Shown piece after piece: positions 34,660-46,374 of a DNA stretch of 64,000 nucleotides (the first letter of the stretch is position 1; the number at the start of each line of letters is the position of its first letter). Under the pieces are notes generated by a model, which saw only the letters and a program-made list of their open reading frames with translations, made no database searches and was not told where the DNA came from. The stretch spans positions 12,132,214-12,196,213 of the forward strand of contig CM036188.1 in assembly GCA_020631735.1 (NCBI GenBank), in the 5' to 3' direction. Source of the DNA: Saccharum officinarum (lineage: Eukaryota; Streptophyta; Magnoliopsida; Poales; Poaceae). The translations under genes were made by a program, and so were the position numbers.

Positions 34660-35440
34660 CCGAGCGCGAGCGAGGATGATGCCATGATGGTGGCAGCACT
34701 GGATGATGGCAAGCCCTACCTACGATTCAATTCCGTCGGTGTCATCCCATTTTCGTGAGCCGAGGGGAACTATGCTGGCAGCATGCCACGGCAGGTGCGA
34801 TCCACGCGCACGTCGAGGAGTCCTCCATGCACCGCCGCTTTAGGCTCACCTCACATGCAAAGTTTCGATCGAATACCCTTGAATGCTGATGTGGTGATTG
34901 ACTGATCCTACTGCTGTATTGTTTAGTCGTGCCATTGAGGGCGCAGCTCGCCTTGGACATGATCAATCAGCTGAACATGAGGCCGGGCAGAAGGTTTCTG
35001 CTCTCTCCTCTTAATTGAGAACGTTTACATTTTTTGCCATTGTCTATGATATGTGCATCTTACAAATCACATGTGACACATATGATTGTACTGGCATGGC
35101 ATGCACGCAAATGGTCATGATGAACTCTCAACATCAACACACTGTTCCACTATTATGCTTACCAAATGTATTTGCATGCACGGCTAGTCTGGTACTAGTG
35201 AACAGGTAATCACTGTCGGCTGTTTTGACATCACTAATTACAAAGTGTGGAGGGCCAAGGGCATCAACTCCTCGCGGTACATCTATAGCCGGGAAGACGC
35301 TATGCAAAGAGGAGTCGAGAGAAGTTGTGCCAACGCTGATTCCAAGTCTCCTTCACTCCAAGTGCGAAAAGATTTGTTGGAGGAAGCTTTTCTTCAGTCC
35401 TACCAAAAGTCAACATTGCGAAATGGTGCTTAAACTTTCT
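34660..35440 (+). other. Exon-like segments of an unrecognised plus-strand gene
   Basis: Three stretches look protein-like: about 34665-34758 (EDDAMMVAALDDGKPYLRFN), about 34925-35005 (VPLRAQLALDMINQLNMRPG) and about 35210-35433 (TVGCFDITNYKVWRAKGINS, then YIYSREDAMQRGVERS). I cannot link them by clean splice sites throughout and do not recognise the family. They could be exons of a decayed host gene. Confidence 0.3.
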
Positions 35441-35513
35441 TTTCTTTTTATCTCGTGTTGCAGTTTGCTGGTCTTTTTGAAAACACGTACACAGCTCAGC
35501 CATGAGCCAGCTA

Positions 35514-35755
35514 GGCCTTGTTCACTTTGCAAAAAAAAAAAAGAACCCGATGAATAGTATCACTTTCGTCTTATTTGACAAATATTGTCCAATCGTGAAT
35601 CAACTAGGCTCAAAAGATTCATCCCGTGATTTTCCAACTAAACTGTATAATTAGTTATTTTTTACTTATTTAATACTCCATGTAAACGACTAAAAAATAA
35701 TGTGATGAAAAAAAAGTTAAAAAACTTGAAATTTGGATGGCGTCTCAACAAGGCC
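35514..35755. mobile_element. MITE of the ggccttgtt...aacaaggcc family, copy 1
   Basis: The terminal repeats ggccttgtt and aacaaggcc are flanked by cta on both sides (35511-35513 and 35756-35758). The interior shares long stretches with copy 2 at 57273-57512, such as actttcgtcttatttgacaa. The 3-bp duplication suits PIF/Harbinger-type MITEs. Confidence 0.8.
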
Positions 35756-35889
35756 CTACTGTCCTTAACTTCTCGTGGTACCTGCATAGCCTAGATTTTC
35801 TGACCCGTCCCACGTGATGATCAATCGAAACACGAAAGTACCTAGTACAGACACTGTAATGGCGTTACCTACCTAGAGATCTGCGATCA

Positions 35890-36340
35890 TCAGGACTCGC
35901 AGTGGGTACTCTAAAACGATACTCTAAAACTTTAGAGTATCAATATAGAGTAAAAACTGTTGCATTGGGTACTCTAAAACGATACTCTATCCTTTCTCTC
36001 ACTCTATATTTAGAGTGGTACTGTGCTTACTCTATACTCTATAGTGACGGCCCCGCTAGCTAAACAAAGGGAAAAAAATGTTATAACTCACAAACCAAAA
36101 ATTCAAATTAAATTTCGATTTCACCATTAAATTCGTCTCAATAAATCCTTCAAAACTAGATCACACATGAATATATTTAGATAAAGTGACAAGTGGATCC
36201 CACAGTGGATAGAGTGTATAGAGGATGATATAGAGGATGGATGGGTGCGGAAGAATTGAGTATAGATGAGAGAATCTTGCTGACTAGAACGTATAGAGGA
36301 TAAATATAGAGGTCCATGAGTGCGGGTAGTGTCAGGCAAC
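35890..36340. mobile_element. Probable MITE downstream of the glucanase gene
   Basis: The left part repeats tgggtactctaaaacgatac twice and is rich in tatagagt motifs. The right part (to about 36335) is rich in tatagaggat, and its end, read in reverse, is cccgcactcatggacctcta, imperfectly matching the left end ctcgcagtgggtactcta. It lies within 20 bp of the glucanase stop codon. The ends and duplication are not certain. Confidence 0.4.
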
Positions 36341-36356
36341 CACACCTCGCGTCAGC

Positions 36357-37919
36357 TCAAAGCAACACAAGAAACAGAGGCACTAGCAGTACGGCCGCCA
36401 CCGTGGTGACCGCGGCGGCCACCGGCGCCCCTGACCCGACGACCTGCACGCTGAAGTTGCACGCGCCCTGCGACGCATCCTCGTCGACGACGACGGCGAG
36501 CCCCTGGAAGTCGCACGCCGACTCCACCTGCCCCTGCGCCTGGTAGTAGGCGTTGAACGCGTACGACGCGTTCCCGCGCGCGTCCAGCGCGTCGCAGCTG
36601 CAGCCGTAGCCCAGCGCCGTGCAGTCGGCGCGGGAGCACGCGTACCCGACGTTGTCGGCGATCCGGCCGTCCGCGGCGTCGTCCCCGGTGCTGATGGGGT
36701 TCAGCACGCACCACCGCCGGGGCAGGTACTCGACGCCTCTGGCCGGGACGGGCATCGTCGGCCGCCCGTCGCTGCGCAGGTCCAGCGGGAATTTTGGCCG
36801 GCCGTCGAAGGTGAAGATGCCCCAGTGGCGCTCGAAGTTGCCCGGCGCCACGCTCTTGGCGTCCTCGTCGATGAGCCCGAACAGGTAGACCTCGATGCGC
36901 GCGCCGGGCCGGAGCGGCGTGCCTCGCCTCGCCGCGAGGCGCTTGAGGAGCCCCGCGTAGAAGCGCTCCGCGAGCGCCGCCGTGGCGTGCCTATCGCCGT
37001 CCGTCGGCCAGCCGACCTCGCCGATCATGACCGGCAGGTGGCCGAACCCGACCCTCCTCAGCGCCGACACCAGCGTGTCGAAGTTGGCGTCGAACACGTT
37101 GGTGTAGGTGACCCGGCCGTCGACCACCGGCTTTGCCGTGCCGCCGTCGAAGAAAGCGTAGTCCAGCGGGAAGTCGTCGTTGCCGTACAGGCTGAGGAAC
37201 GGGTAGATGTTGACGGTGAGCGGCGCGCCGCTGCGGTTGAGGAAGCGGACCATGTCCGTCATGACCCCCGCCACGTCGTCGCGGAACCTCCCCGCCGACG
37301 GCACGGGGTTGCTCGCCGGCGAGTCGTACACGTCCGCGTTCACGGGGACCGTCGCCTTGACCGCCGCCCCGTGCCCGGCCTCGTCCAGCGCGCGCTGGAT
37401 GTTCTTGAGCGCCGGCACCGTCACGTGGTCGAACGAGCCGTTGTACGCCTTGAGGAACGGCTCGTTGCCGACGGCCACGAACCTGGCCGCCCGGCGATAT
37501 ACGGTAACAGGTCAGTTCAGATCACCAGCGCACGGCAAACAAGAACATCTCAGAAGAGAAACGGATCAATATACGCACTTGATGTTGACGCCGCCGTCGA
37601 AGGTGTACTTGGTGACGTTATCCTTGACCCACTGCCGGGCCCGGTCGTAGTCTGCGACGGCGGCGAGCATGTCGTTGGGTACGGCGATCATGGTCTCGAT
37701 GCCCGTCCCGGCGAGGCCCTTCATGGTGCGCTCGTCGGCGTCGAAGATCTTCACCTTCTGGAAGCCGTTGTCCGTGAGCAGGCGCGCCATCACCTTGGGC
37801 GGGAGCCGGCGCGTGGACATGGTGCCCCAGTTCACCCCGAGTGCGTCCACACCCGCCGCCGCCGCCGTAACGGCAGCCATCGCGAACCAGCTGGCGAGCA
37901 GGACACGCGGCGCCGCCAT
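36357..37919 (-). CDS. Beta-1,3-glucanase (GH17) with CBM43/X8 domain and GPI signal
   Basis: Exon 1 (37919-37579) and exon 2 (37482-36357) are joined over a 96-bp GT-AG intron and give 488 residues. A hydrophobic signal peptide (about 1-25) is followed by [20 protein letters not shown], the GH17 start. The proton donor is Glu121 in VGNEPF and the nucleophile Glu269 in [28 protein letters not shown] and [20 protein letters not shown] are family blocks. The CBM43/X8 domain begins at WCVLNP (about 371) with its conserved cysteines. A hydrophobic C-terminus preceded by small residues marks GPI attachment near 464. The enzyme cuts callose at the cell surface or plasmodesmata; the closest type I recall is Arabidopsis glucan endo-1,3-beta-glucosidase 8. 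All key residues are present, so this looks functional. The start codon is the first ATG before the signal peptide. Confidence 0.95.
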
Positions 37920-38292
37920 GGAACCTCTGGCGCGCGCTCCTCCGTGTCCACGGGCAAGAAAGGCCCGGAGCCTCGCGGGCTTAAAAGGAGCAAGCAGGTC
38001 GATGGATCGGTCGCCACGCCGACGACAGTGCAGGACGGAGTACTGTTACAAGTTGAATGGATCCGACCTCCTTTTTGCAGGTGAAACTTAACAACCGCAG
38101 CTTTAGCAAAGCAGATCGCCGCTGGAGCATTGATTGGTGGGAGCAATTATGGTGGAGGTTTGGGACGGGGGTTAAGGACGGAGGTTAGGGACGATCGAGG
38201 GACGGAGAGGCGGTTAATGCCAGTTGTACGTGGCAAGTGGGAAAGCTCAAAGGGAGGAGCTTCCATTCCAGTTGCAGGTGGGATTTGTAGTT

Positions 38293-39241
38293 GAGCAAAA
38301 TTCACCGCCGGTGTCTAAGCTTAGCCGGCGGTGTCATCCAGATTGTTAAACTTTTAAAGTAATATCTGCGGGCCCCTGAACTTACATACGGTATCATCTA
38401 TGTCTCTAAATTTTTAAGGTGATCATCGCAGTTACCTAAACTTGGCTGGCGGTGTCATCCCGGTCTCTGAACTTTCAAGGTGATCACCGCAGGTCCCTAA
38501 ACTTAACCAGCGGTGTCATCCCTGTCCAAATGTAATAATATTAAAAGTTACCTATTGTATTAAAAGTTTTCTCTATTAAGTTACTTCTAATTTTAGTACT
38601 ATTTTAAAAAGTTTTAATAGTAATATTATAGAAGTAACTTTTCTCTATTATCATTACTATAACATTATTATTCAAACTTTTAATACTATAATATTATTAT
38701 TAAAAGTTCTAATACTATAATACTATTACTTTTAATAGTAGTATTAATAATAGAGAAAAGTTACTTCTATAATACTAAATTATTTTTAGTATTTTTCTAT
38801 TTTAGTTTAAAACTAATATATTTGTTGTTGTAAATTATTTTAATACTTTATTTTATTTTTTGCTGATGTAAATTATTTTATATAATTTATATTTTCATGA
38901 TAAATATTATATAAATAATGATCGATTAATTGACACATGTTGGATCCACGTCTAACGTACAGTCAGCGTGTCACGCCAGCTTATAGAATAGGTTAGACCA
39001 CATTTGGACAGGGATGATACCGCTTGCCAAGTTTATGGACCTGCGGTGATCACCTTGAAAGTTCAGGGACCGGGATGACATCGACGGCCAAGTTTAGGAA
39101 CCTGCGATGATCACCGTAAAAGTTTAGGAACCTGGATGACACGGTCTGCCAAGTTTATGGACCCACTAATATCACTTTAGAAGTTCACGGGCCTGGATGA
39201 CACTGCCGGCCAAGTTCAGGGACAGGCGGTGAATTTTGCTC
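38293..39241. mobile_element. Foldback Mutator-like element (949 bp) with 9-bp target duplication
   Basis: The termini gagcaaaattcaccgcc are perfect inverted repeats of 17 bp. The flanks tttgtagtt at 38284-38292 and 39242-39250 are an exact 9-bp duplication, the MULE hallmark. Each arm is about 240 bp and is built of about four degenerate 58-bp units (gcggtgtcatcc... gaacttt...ggtgatcaccgcaggt). The centre (38530-39000) is AT-rich with palindromic tattaaaag and taatagt motifs. No transposase or host gene is inside. It sits 374 bp upstream of the glucanase start codon. Confidence 0.92.
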
Positions 39242-39250
39242 TTTGTAGTT

Positions 39251-39780
39251 CCAGCTCAAACAATGAAACAACTGGGCCTGTGCACTGTCAGAGCAATAGG
39301 CATGTTTCCTTTTACTCTCATTCTTTCGTTGTTTCTCAAAATAAAAAAAGTCGGTGACATTCTCAACTGGCACAGTCGTTGCGGCATTCCCCACCACTAG
39401 TCCATTGCTCGCCTTCTCTAGCGGCGACAACCTCCGCTTCCTCCGTCCTAGGGCCCTCGCTCGCCTCCGTGACGCCAGGTTGCGTTGCTGGAGTCGCACC
39501 TATCGCCCGCCCCTGCCCTCAACGCCGGAGGTGGCACCGCTGTCCTCCTCGTCACCTCCTCCGGTGGCTCGAGACCGCGAGAGCATCGCGGTCGTGCCGT
39601 ACTTCATGCTCACATCGAAGCTTCGCGTGCCCCAATGTCCCCAGCGGAAGAAGCTCGTGGCAGCCAAGCCCATGGTGCTCTTCACTTCACCACATCCCAT
39701 CCTCGATCTGCCCATCGAGGCAGTTATCGAGTTCCTCAACGTGCCTGACATGATGGCCGCCTCCCACTAGAGTGTCGTGC
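39251..39780. other. GC-rich interval, no gene called
   Basis: A 138-codon frame on the plus strand (39354-39770) overlaps open frames in the two other plus frames and one minus frame, and has no recognisable motif. It may be the non-coding part of an element that also includes the short-repeat array to the right. Confidence 0.4.
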
Positions 39781-39784
39781 CTAA

Positions 39785-40140
39785 TATGCTGTAAGGGTAT
39801 GTTTTAAGTGTTTCAGATGTTACAAGGGCAACTTGCTAGTTTTTCAGAGGCATGTTGCAAGCGTTTGTTCAAAATGTTCCATCTGTTTCAAATGTATGTT
39901 GTATGCGTTTTTTATCTAGATGTTGCATATGTTTCACGCATATGTTGCAAGAGTATGTTCGAAATGTTTCAGCTGTTTCAATCTTATGTTGCAATAAGTG
40001 TTTTCATGTTGTAAGTTGGAAGTGCTTTATCTGTTTATTACAGATGTTTCACACAAATATTTTAACTGTATGTTTCAAATGTTTCATCTTCTTCAGATGT
40101 TTGTTGCATTCAAGTGTTTCATGTTTTATTTAGAGTTATG
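39785..40140. repeat. Degenerate short tandem repeat array (tgttgcatatgtttc motifs)
   Basis: Units of about 25-30 bp with tgttgcaag and atgtttcaaatgtttc recur with drift. It is the opposite-orientation counterpart of the array at 27376-27860. A GC-rich stretch (40150-40420) follows, mirroring the GC-rich DNA beside the first array. Confidence 0.65.
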
Positions 40141-40728
40141 TTCAGATAGTCATTGGGGCACGGACCGGGCACCGTGAGACGGGGCGCAGTGAGCCGGGTG
40201 CCGGTGGATGGGGCGCACGGCGCGCCTGGGGTCCTACGGACGGGGCATGCTCGTCCTCGTCCCGGCTCCCTAGTCCCGCCCGCGCGGCGAGAGGAGGGGT
40301 CAGGGGGGAAGGAGGGGCAGGGCAAGGCGGACGGGGGCAGGGTACGCCTGCGGGGTGGGGACGAGGCAGACGGAGAAGGACTGCAGCGATACGGTGGGAC
40401 TGTGGCGCATTTCTGATGGGCCATTCTGCCGGGCTATTCAGTACCGTCTGATCGAATCCTATCGCATCGAACGTGCATGTGCCAGCAATTCCTATGAAAC
40501 AAACATCTCGGATCCTTTGGCACAGCCAGAGTGCAGGCTCATATTATCAAATACACAATTTCTTCCTTTTTTCCAGTTCCTTTTCTTTTCGATGTAAAAT
40601 GCTTGCCTTTGAAGTTTAAACGATCCATAATGTGGACTATTCATCAATTTATCTATGGGCATTAATTTACGCCTGCAAGGTGCAGACTATATTAACTTCG
40701 AGCTTTTAAGATCAATCATAGTGAAGAA

Positions 40729-43700
40729 CAAGTGAACGATGATCAGTCGGCTGAACGATGATCTCGGATCTTTTATTTTTTTTTCCTATCATGCTATCGA
40801 CCATCTGAACTTCCCTGATGATCACTTTGCTGTAATCGGTCATCTAAACTTTGTCGTCTATCTTCTTTTGGGGACTTGTGTGCACAGTTGCTTAATCTGT
40901 TCATGGTTGATGTTTATCTATTCTTGTACTGTCCCTTCTTTTGTCTTCATGGTACTGCTAGTCATACGAGGTGTTGCTATCTCTTGTTTGCGGTTTCCTA
41001 ATGAGTACACACAATTGGAACATATTATGCTAGAACATTCGGTGCATTAATGCGTTAGAGAAGTGGGACGCCATTCGGGATAAAATTGAGGAAAGTGTCA
41101 GTTCAGTTATTTGCTTGCAAGAAACAAAATGTGAACTCTTTGACATGTCCTATATTAGAAAATTTGCTCCTCGCCGTTTTGACTGCATTGATTTCATTCC
41201 CTCGCTGGGTGCTTCGGGAGGCATTTTGGTGCTTTGGAATAGTGCTGCTTGGCACAGTAGTGGACAAACAACGTTTTGGCATGACAGTCAATTTCAGCTC
41301 AGCGCACAATAATGATGATTGGAAATTAACAACAGTTTATGGCCCCTGTGACGAACCAGCCCGTACTGAGTTTATCAACTGGTTTCGTGGTCATAGTTTT
41401 GATGATTCTGAAAATTGGATCTTTCTGGGAGATTTTAACTTTTACAGATCCTTGAGTCCTTGAGCAACCGAAATTGACCTGGTGGAAACTTGGCAAACAC
41501 GCTTATTTTCATGACGCTATTGGTCATTTGGGACTTGTTGAGTTACCTCTAAAAGGGCGTGCTTTCACATGGAGCAACATGCAATCCGATCCCCTCCTAG
41601 AGCAGCTTGTCTGGTTTTTTACATCCCCTAACTGGACCATTGATTTTCCAAGTACTGAGGTCATCCCAATGGCAAAGATTACCTCGGATCACATCCCGTG
41701 CAAGATAGTAATCAATTCCAGCATACCAAAGGCAAGCTTATTTCGTTTTGAAAATTTTTGGCCTGAACAAGAAGATTTTCTTGATACAGTGGTGGATGGC
41801 TGGAACCACTCGCATATTCCCAGTGATGCAGCTCGGAATATTTCGGCCAAGTTCAAGTCACTCCGAGCCAAGCTAAAAGTATGGAGTTAACCAAGTTATC
41901 TGCTTTCTTGATACCTTGGAAGATAGGCGTGGCCTTTTTAACCTAGAGGCCGACCTCAGAAATGCAGTTAAAAAACAGCTCCACACCTGGTTGCACTATA
42001 AGAATTTGTACTGGCGAAAGAGATTCACAGTAAACAAGATAAAATTGGGAGATGAATGCACTAAGTTTTTTCATGGCATGGCAACCATTTCGTATAGAAG
42101 AAACACCATCTCTTAGATTAGGAATGAGCATGGTGTCTGGGTTCAAGATCATGATGGCAAGGCTGGTCTTCTCTGGAACTCATATAGGAACCGTATGGGC
42201 ACTACATCCTCCCCCACCATGCTATTTGATTTGGGCAGTACGATCACATACACTGAAGGTCTGGATGACATAGCAGCACCTATTCTCCAAGATGAGGTGG
42301 ATTCAATAGTCAAGCGCATGCCAAATGACAAAGCACCCGGCCCGACGGATTCAATGGGTTGTTCTTGAAAAGATGCTAGCAAATCATTAAAGATGACTTT
42401 TACTCGCTATGTGCAAGCTTCTCCTCTAGACTGGCCAACTTAGAATGCATCAACAAATCCTACATCACCCTGGTATCAAAAAAAGACAGCCCAGAGACGG
42501 TGAATGACTTTCGTCCCATCTCTCTGTTGAACATATCACTGAAGGTGATCACTAAAATTCTAGCTAACAAGTTGCACGCAGTCATCTTACGTGTTGTCCA
42601 TCCAAAACCAATATGGATTCATCAGAACCCGTACGATACAGGATTGTTTAGCCCGGAGCTATGAATATATTCATCAATGTCACCAGTCCAAACAGGAGAT
42701 TATTATCATTTAAACTAGATTTCGAGAAAGTGTTCGACACCGTGGAACATTCAGTTATCATCCAAGTTATGAGACACTTGGGTTTCCTAGAAAAATGGCT
42801 AGATTGGGTGAATGCAGTACTCTCATCAGGCTCTTCTGCTGTGCTACTCAATGGTGCCCCAGGAAAATTCTTCAGATGTAAAAGGGGAGTTCGCCAGGGG
42901 GACCCACAGTCCCCGCTCCTCTTTGTGCTTGCAGCTGAGCTTCTACAGATTCTGATCAACAGAGCTGCCTCAATAAATCTACAATCCTTGCCAATCCCCC
43001 AGCCCATGGCCGATTTCCCAATAGTCCAATATGCGGATGACACGCTGCTTTTACTGCAAGCTGATGCCAGGCAACTATTTTTCCTCAAAGCACTGCTCCA
43101 TGGCTTTGCATCTTCTACGGGGCTCCATGTCAACTACAGAAAATCACATATGTATCCCATCAATATTTCCCAAGAAAAGTTGTCACATCTTGCAAACACG
43201 TTCGGCTGTGATGTCGGTTCAATGTCGTTCACATACCTTGGCTTACCTATGGGTACAACCAAACCAAGGATGGAGGACCTTACTCCAATGATGGACAGGG
43301 TTGAAAGGAAGCTCTCAGCGTGTTCAACATGGTTGTCCTACTCGGGTAGGCTGGAGATGGTAAACTCAGCTATCACGCCAATCACCACCTATGCAATGTG
43401 CACCATCAAGCTGCCAAAAGGAGTAATTGATAATATTGATCGTGCAAGAAAGCAATGTCTTTGGCGAGGCAATGATAGTGAAAGGAAAAAAGTGGTAATT
43501 TGGTTGCTTAGGAGATAGTAATGAAGCCAAAAGAGAAAGGTGGACTTAGGGTTTTGAATTTGAGGCTACAAAATGATGCTTTACTCATGAAGCATCTGCA
43601 CAAGTTCTATAATAGAGTGGGTGTTCCCTGGATGCATTTGATCTAGAGCAGATATTATACATCCAAAGTACCTCATGCTGCTAGGGAAGCAGGCTCCTTC

Positions 43701-44646
43701 TAGTGGAAGGATGTGCTTAGACTTAACGTCATCTACCAAGGTATTACTAAATGTGATTTAGGAGATGGCTCCTCTATTTGTTTCTGGGACGATCTCTGGA
43801 GGGACACAGTTCTCTCATAAACATATCCAAGGCTGGCTTCCTTTGTGAGAAATGAAGGCGCCTCTGTGTTGGAAGTCATGCAAGGTGAGGATCTTGAAAG
43901 CCTATTCGTCTTGCCCTTTCTCAGCAAGCTTTTGAGGAGCTTGAGAATTTACAGGCACAACTCCAAGATCTGTCGTATGATGTGGATGTTGCTGATAGAT
44001 GGACCCCCATCTGGGGTAACCATTACACTTCAAGGCAATTCTATTATGAAGTATTCAAGAACATGGAGGCTCATCCTGTTTCCAAAGTCATTTAGAAATC
44101 TAGATGTACCCCACGTGTCAAGTTCTTCGCTTGGTTGATTCTTGTGGATTGTCTCAACACCAAGAATATGTTGCAAAGGAGAAACCTTCACGTTCAAGAT
44201 GACCCAATTTGTGTTATGTGTGATAGTGGGGAAGAGGAAACTACAGAACATTTGTTCTTTGAATGTGAGTTGGCAAAAGAGTGCTGGGCAGCCATCAATA
44301 TTGTTTGGGACATATCATTACCTCTGTTGGACAGGTATACTCAAGCCCGAGAGACACACTCAATCCCTTTCTTCACTGAAGCGAGTTTGATAGCGGCGTG
44401 GGAGATGTGGAAAGTTCGGAATGACAAAATCTTCCACGGGAGGGATCCAAGCCCTAGTGTTTGGCTTTCTAATTTCAAACATCAATGTAATCTTCAGTCA
44501 GTTAGGTTCAAGGATGACCTTATATCATCTTTCTGCGTGTGGCTGGATGCCTTTAGTTAAGATGTATGTAAGAAAGTCTCTCTGTTAAAATTTAATTAAA
44601 AGTTTGAGCACTGTGGGAAACTCCCCCACAGTATTTTTTGTCAAAA
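40729..44646 (+). mobile_element. L1-type LINE (3.9 kb) with 15-bp target duplication
   Basis: The 15-base sequence aatcatagtgaagaa flanks it at 40714-40728 and 44647-44661. Domains in order: APE endonuclease (about 41060-41720, with ICLQETK, then GDFN and LKGRAFTWSN), RT (about 42460-43510, with KLDFEKVFDTVEH, GVRQGDPQSPLLFVLAAELL and QYADDTLLL), thumb (FTYLGLPMG) and zinc-binding domain (44135-44560, CVMC...H...C). The 3' UTR ends in a short A tail. Stops and frameshifts interrupt both ORF2 halves and ORF1 is missing, so it is inactive in cis. Confidence 0.92.
42661..43518 (+). pseudogene. LINE reverse transcriptase, longest open part
   Basis: This 285-residue open part of the LINE RT contains the first catalytic Asp block (FKLDFEKVFD), the QGDPQSPLLF block, the YADD box and the thumb text NYRKSHMYPINISQEKLSHL and YLGLPMG. 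It ends at a TAG after VVIWLLRR, where intact relatives continue toward the zinc-binding domain. The catalytic motifs are intact although the protein as a whole is broken. Confidence 0.88.
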
Positions 44647-44790
44647 AATCATAGTGAAGAATAGCAACAGAACATTCTAATAGTTTTTTGGGCCTTGAAC
44701 ATGAGCTATCAAGAAAATGGCGCCGCATGTGATTTATTTTAATTTTTTACTTCTACTTTTTTAGAGATGCACTACGGAAGTAAGAAATTC

Positions 44791-46361
44791 TTTTTAGAAA
44801 GGATGGCAAAAGCTTTACCGCGATTTCTATTAGACGAAGAAAGGAAAAAGACAAGTGCCAACCCAGTTTTTTTAATGGAAACTGAGCCAGAAAAACCATA
44901 CAACTGAGGAGAGTGCCACACTCATCCTGCACAACTTTATAGCTATCTCAACTCACTCCACTACTTGCAACTTGGTCAAATCAACCAAACAAATAACAAC
45001 TACCAAACTAACAACAACTTGGCTGAAGAAAAAGGCCCAACTAAGACACCTCAACTAGAAAAGACGGCTTGGAGCACCGAGCACCACCACCCTCGGAGAA
45101 GCGCCATGGTAGACGGCAAGAGATCAACAGTGGAGAACTAGATAGCCTAGCAGAGCCTTCAAGAAGGAAACGACACCAAGAGCGTCGACAAGCTAGCCGG
45201 TGAGGGAAGGTTTTCACCTGCAAAATTCAGCATGGTAGGAGGAGAGGTAGAAAAGGACGCCTTCAAGAAGGCAAACGGCGTCCACAGACGTTGTCATCCA
45301 AGCTTTCGCCCCGACCTCACACAACCTCTACACCGCCACTGCCGGAGACCCAACCCTATGAGGTAGGATGCATCGAGGGGTCAGTAGCAGCCCCGCCTGG
45401 CCTCCGCCCCAAGGAACGTCAGCCAGGAGAAGCGCCGGGAGAAGCCCGACGGAGAGTCCCCCCCTCGCGGGAACCGGCAAAACCGGTCAGCAACAAGCAG
45501 CTCCGACCAACTCCACCACAGGGAATAGCTCGAGCAAGGGGAAGGCAGCTAGCGGGGAGAAGAGGGCCGGGATCAGAAGAAGCCCCTGTCGCCCAGCCCA
45601 CCAACGTCCCAACCCCTGCTGAGCTCACCTGGCATCAATCCACGCTGCGCAAGGGCTCCAGCAGACCTCACACCAATCTGCCGCCATCTGCACGCCTGTC
45701 CCCGGCCCTCCACAGAATTGAGCATCGCAGCCCGCATAAGTCCGAGAGGAGAGTGCAGCATGTCGAGACGCACAACAGCCCATGCCGCCACACAGCACGC
45801 ACTATATCCCGCGTGCCACCGCACAGCACGCGCGCACCGTGGCGCGTCCACCAGCGCCGCCGGCCGCACCCGCACCACCACCGAGCCGCCACCACGAGGT
45901 CCACACCAGGCGCGAGCCGACCCAAGACTCAGGTCCGGGCGTAGCCACCACCGTCATAGCAGCCCCGGCCACCAGCACAGAAGCCCCAGCCACAACCAGG
46001 CGTGAGCCGACCCAGAACCCAGATCCAGGCACAGGGATGATGGATCCAGCCGAGAGGACACCGGATCCGGGCACCCCAGACCGGGAACTACCGGTGGCCG
46101 CCGCCCTGTGCAAGCACGGGAGCATCTCCAGCCACCAGAAGAGAGAGAGAGAGAGAGGGGGGGGGAAGAAGAGCAGAGGACCTAGCCGCCGCTGTCCTTG
46201 CCTTCCTCCGTTTTGCTGGAGTCCACTCTAGCAGCGGCGGCCGGGCAGTGGCGGCTTAATGGGAGGGCTTTGCGGTGGGCGGAGCAGAGCCGCCCGAGCC
46301 GCCCGGTAGAGGACGACGCGGGGGCCTGGGTGAATAGTAGCTGTCCCTTCGTGAGACACGA
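44791..46361 (-). mobile_element. LINE-tailed retroposon without RT, 13-bp target duplication
   Basis: The flank aagtaagaaattc occurs at 44778-44790 and 46362-46374. Read on the minus strand the 3' end contains caaagcttttgcc-type text and a short A run before the duplication, which is the typical 3' end of plant LINEs. Yet the 1.57-kb body shows no RT, endonuclease or zinc-binding motif. Instead 45290-46230 is GC-rich, Pro/Arg/His or Gly/Ala codon-rich and open in many frames. It may be a non-autonomous LINE derivative or a chimeric retrotransposition product. Confidence 0.6.
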
Positions 46362-46374
46362 AAGTAAGAAATTC

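Noticed and set aside
36825..38084. 419-codon open frame on the plus strand
   Set aside because: It is antisense to the glucanase gene and is open only because of high GC at third codon positions. It is Arg/Val-rich and has no domain.
45291..46231. Long Pro/Arg/His-rich frames on both strands
   Set aside because: At least four overlapping frames are open because of composition. The stretch lies inside a retroposed element with a target duplication, so no gene is called.
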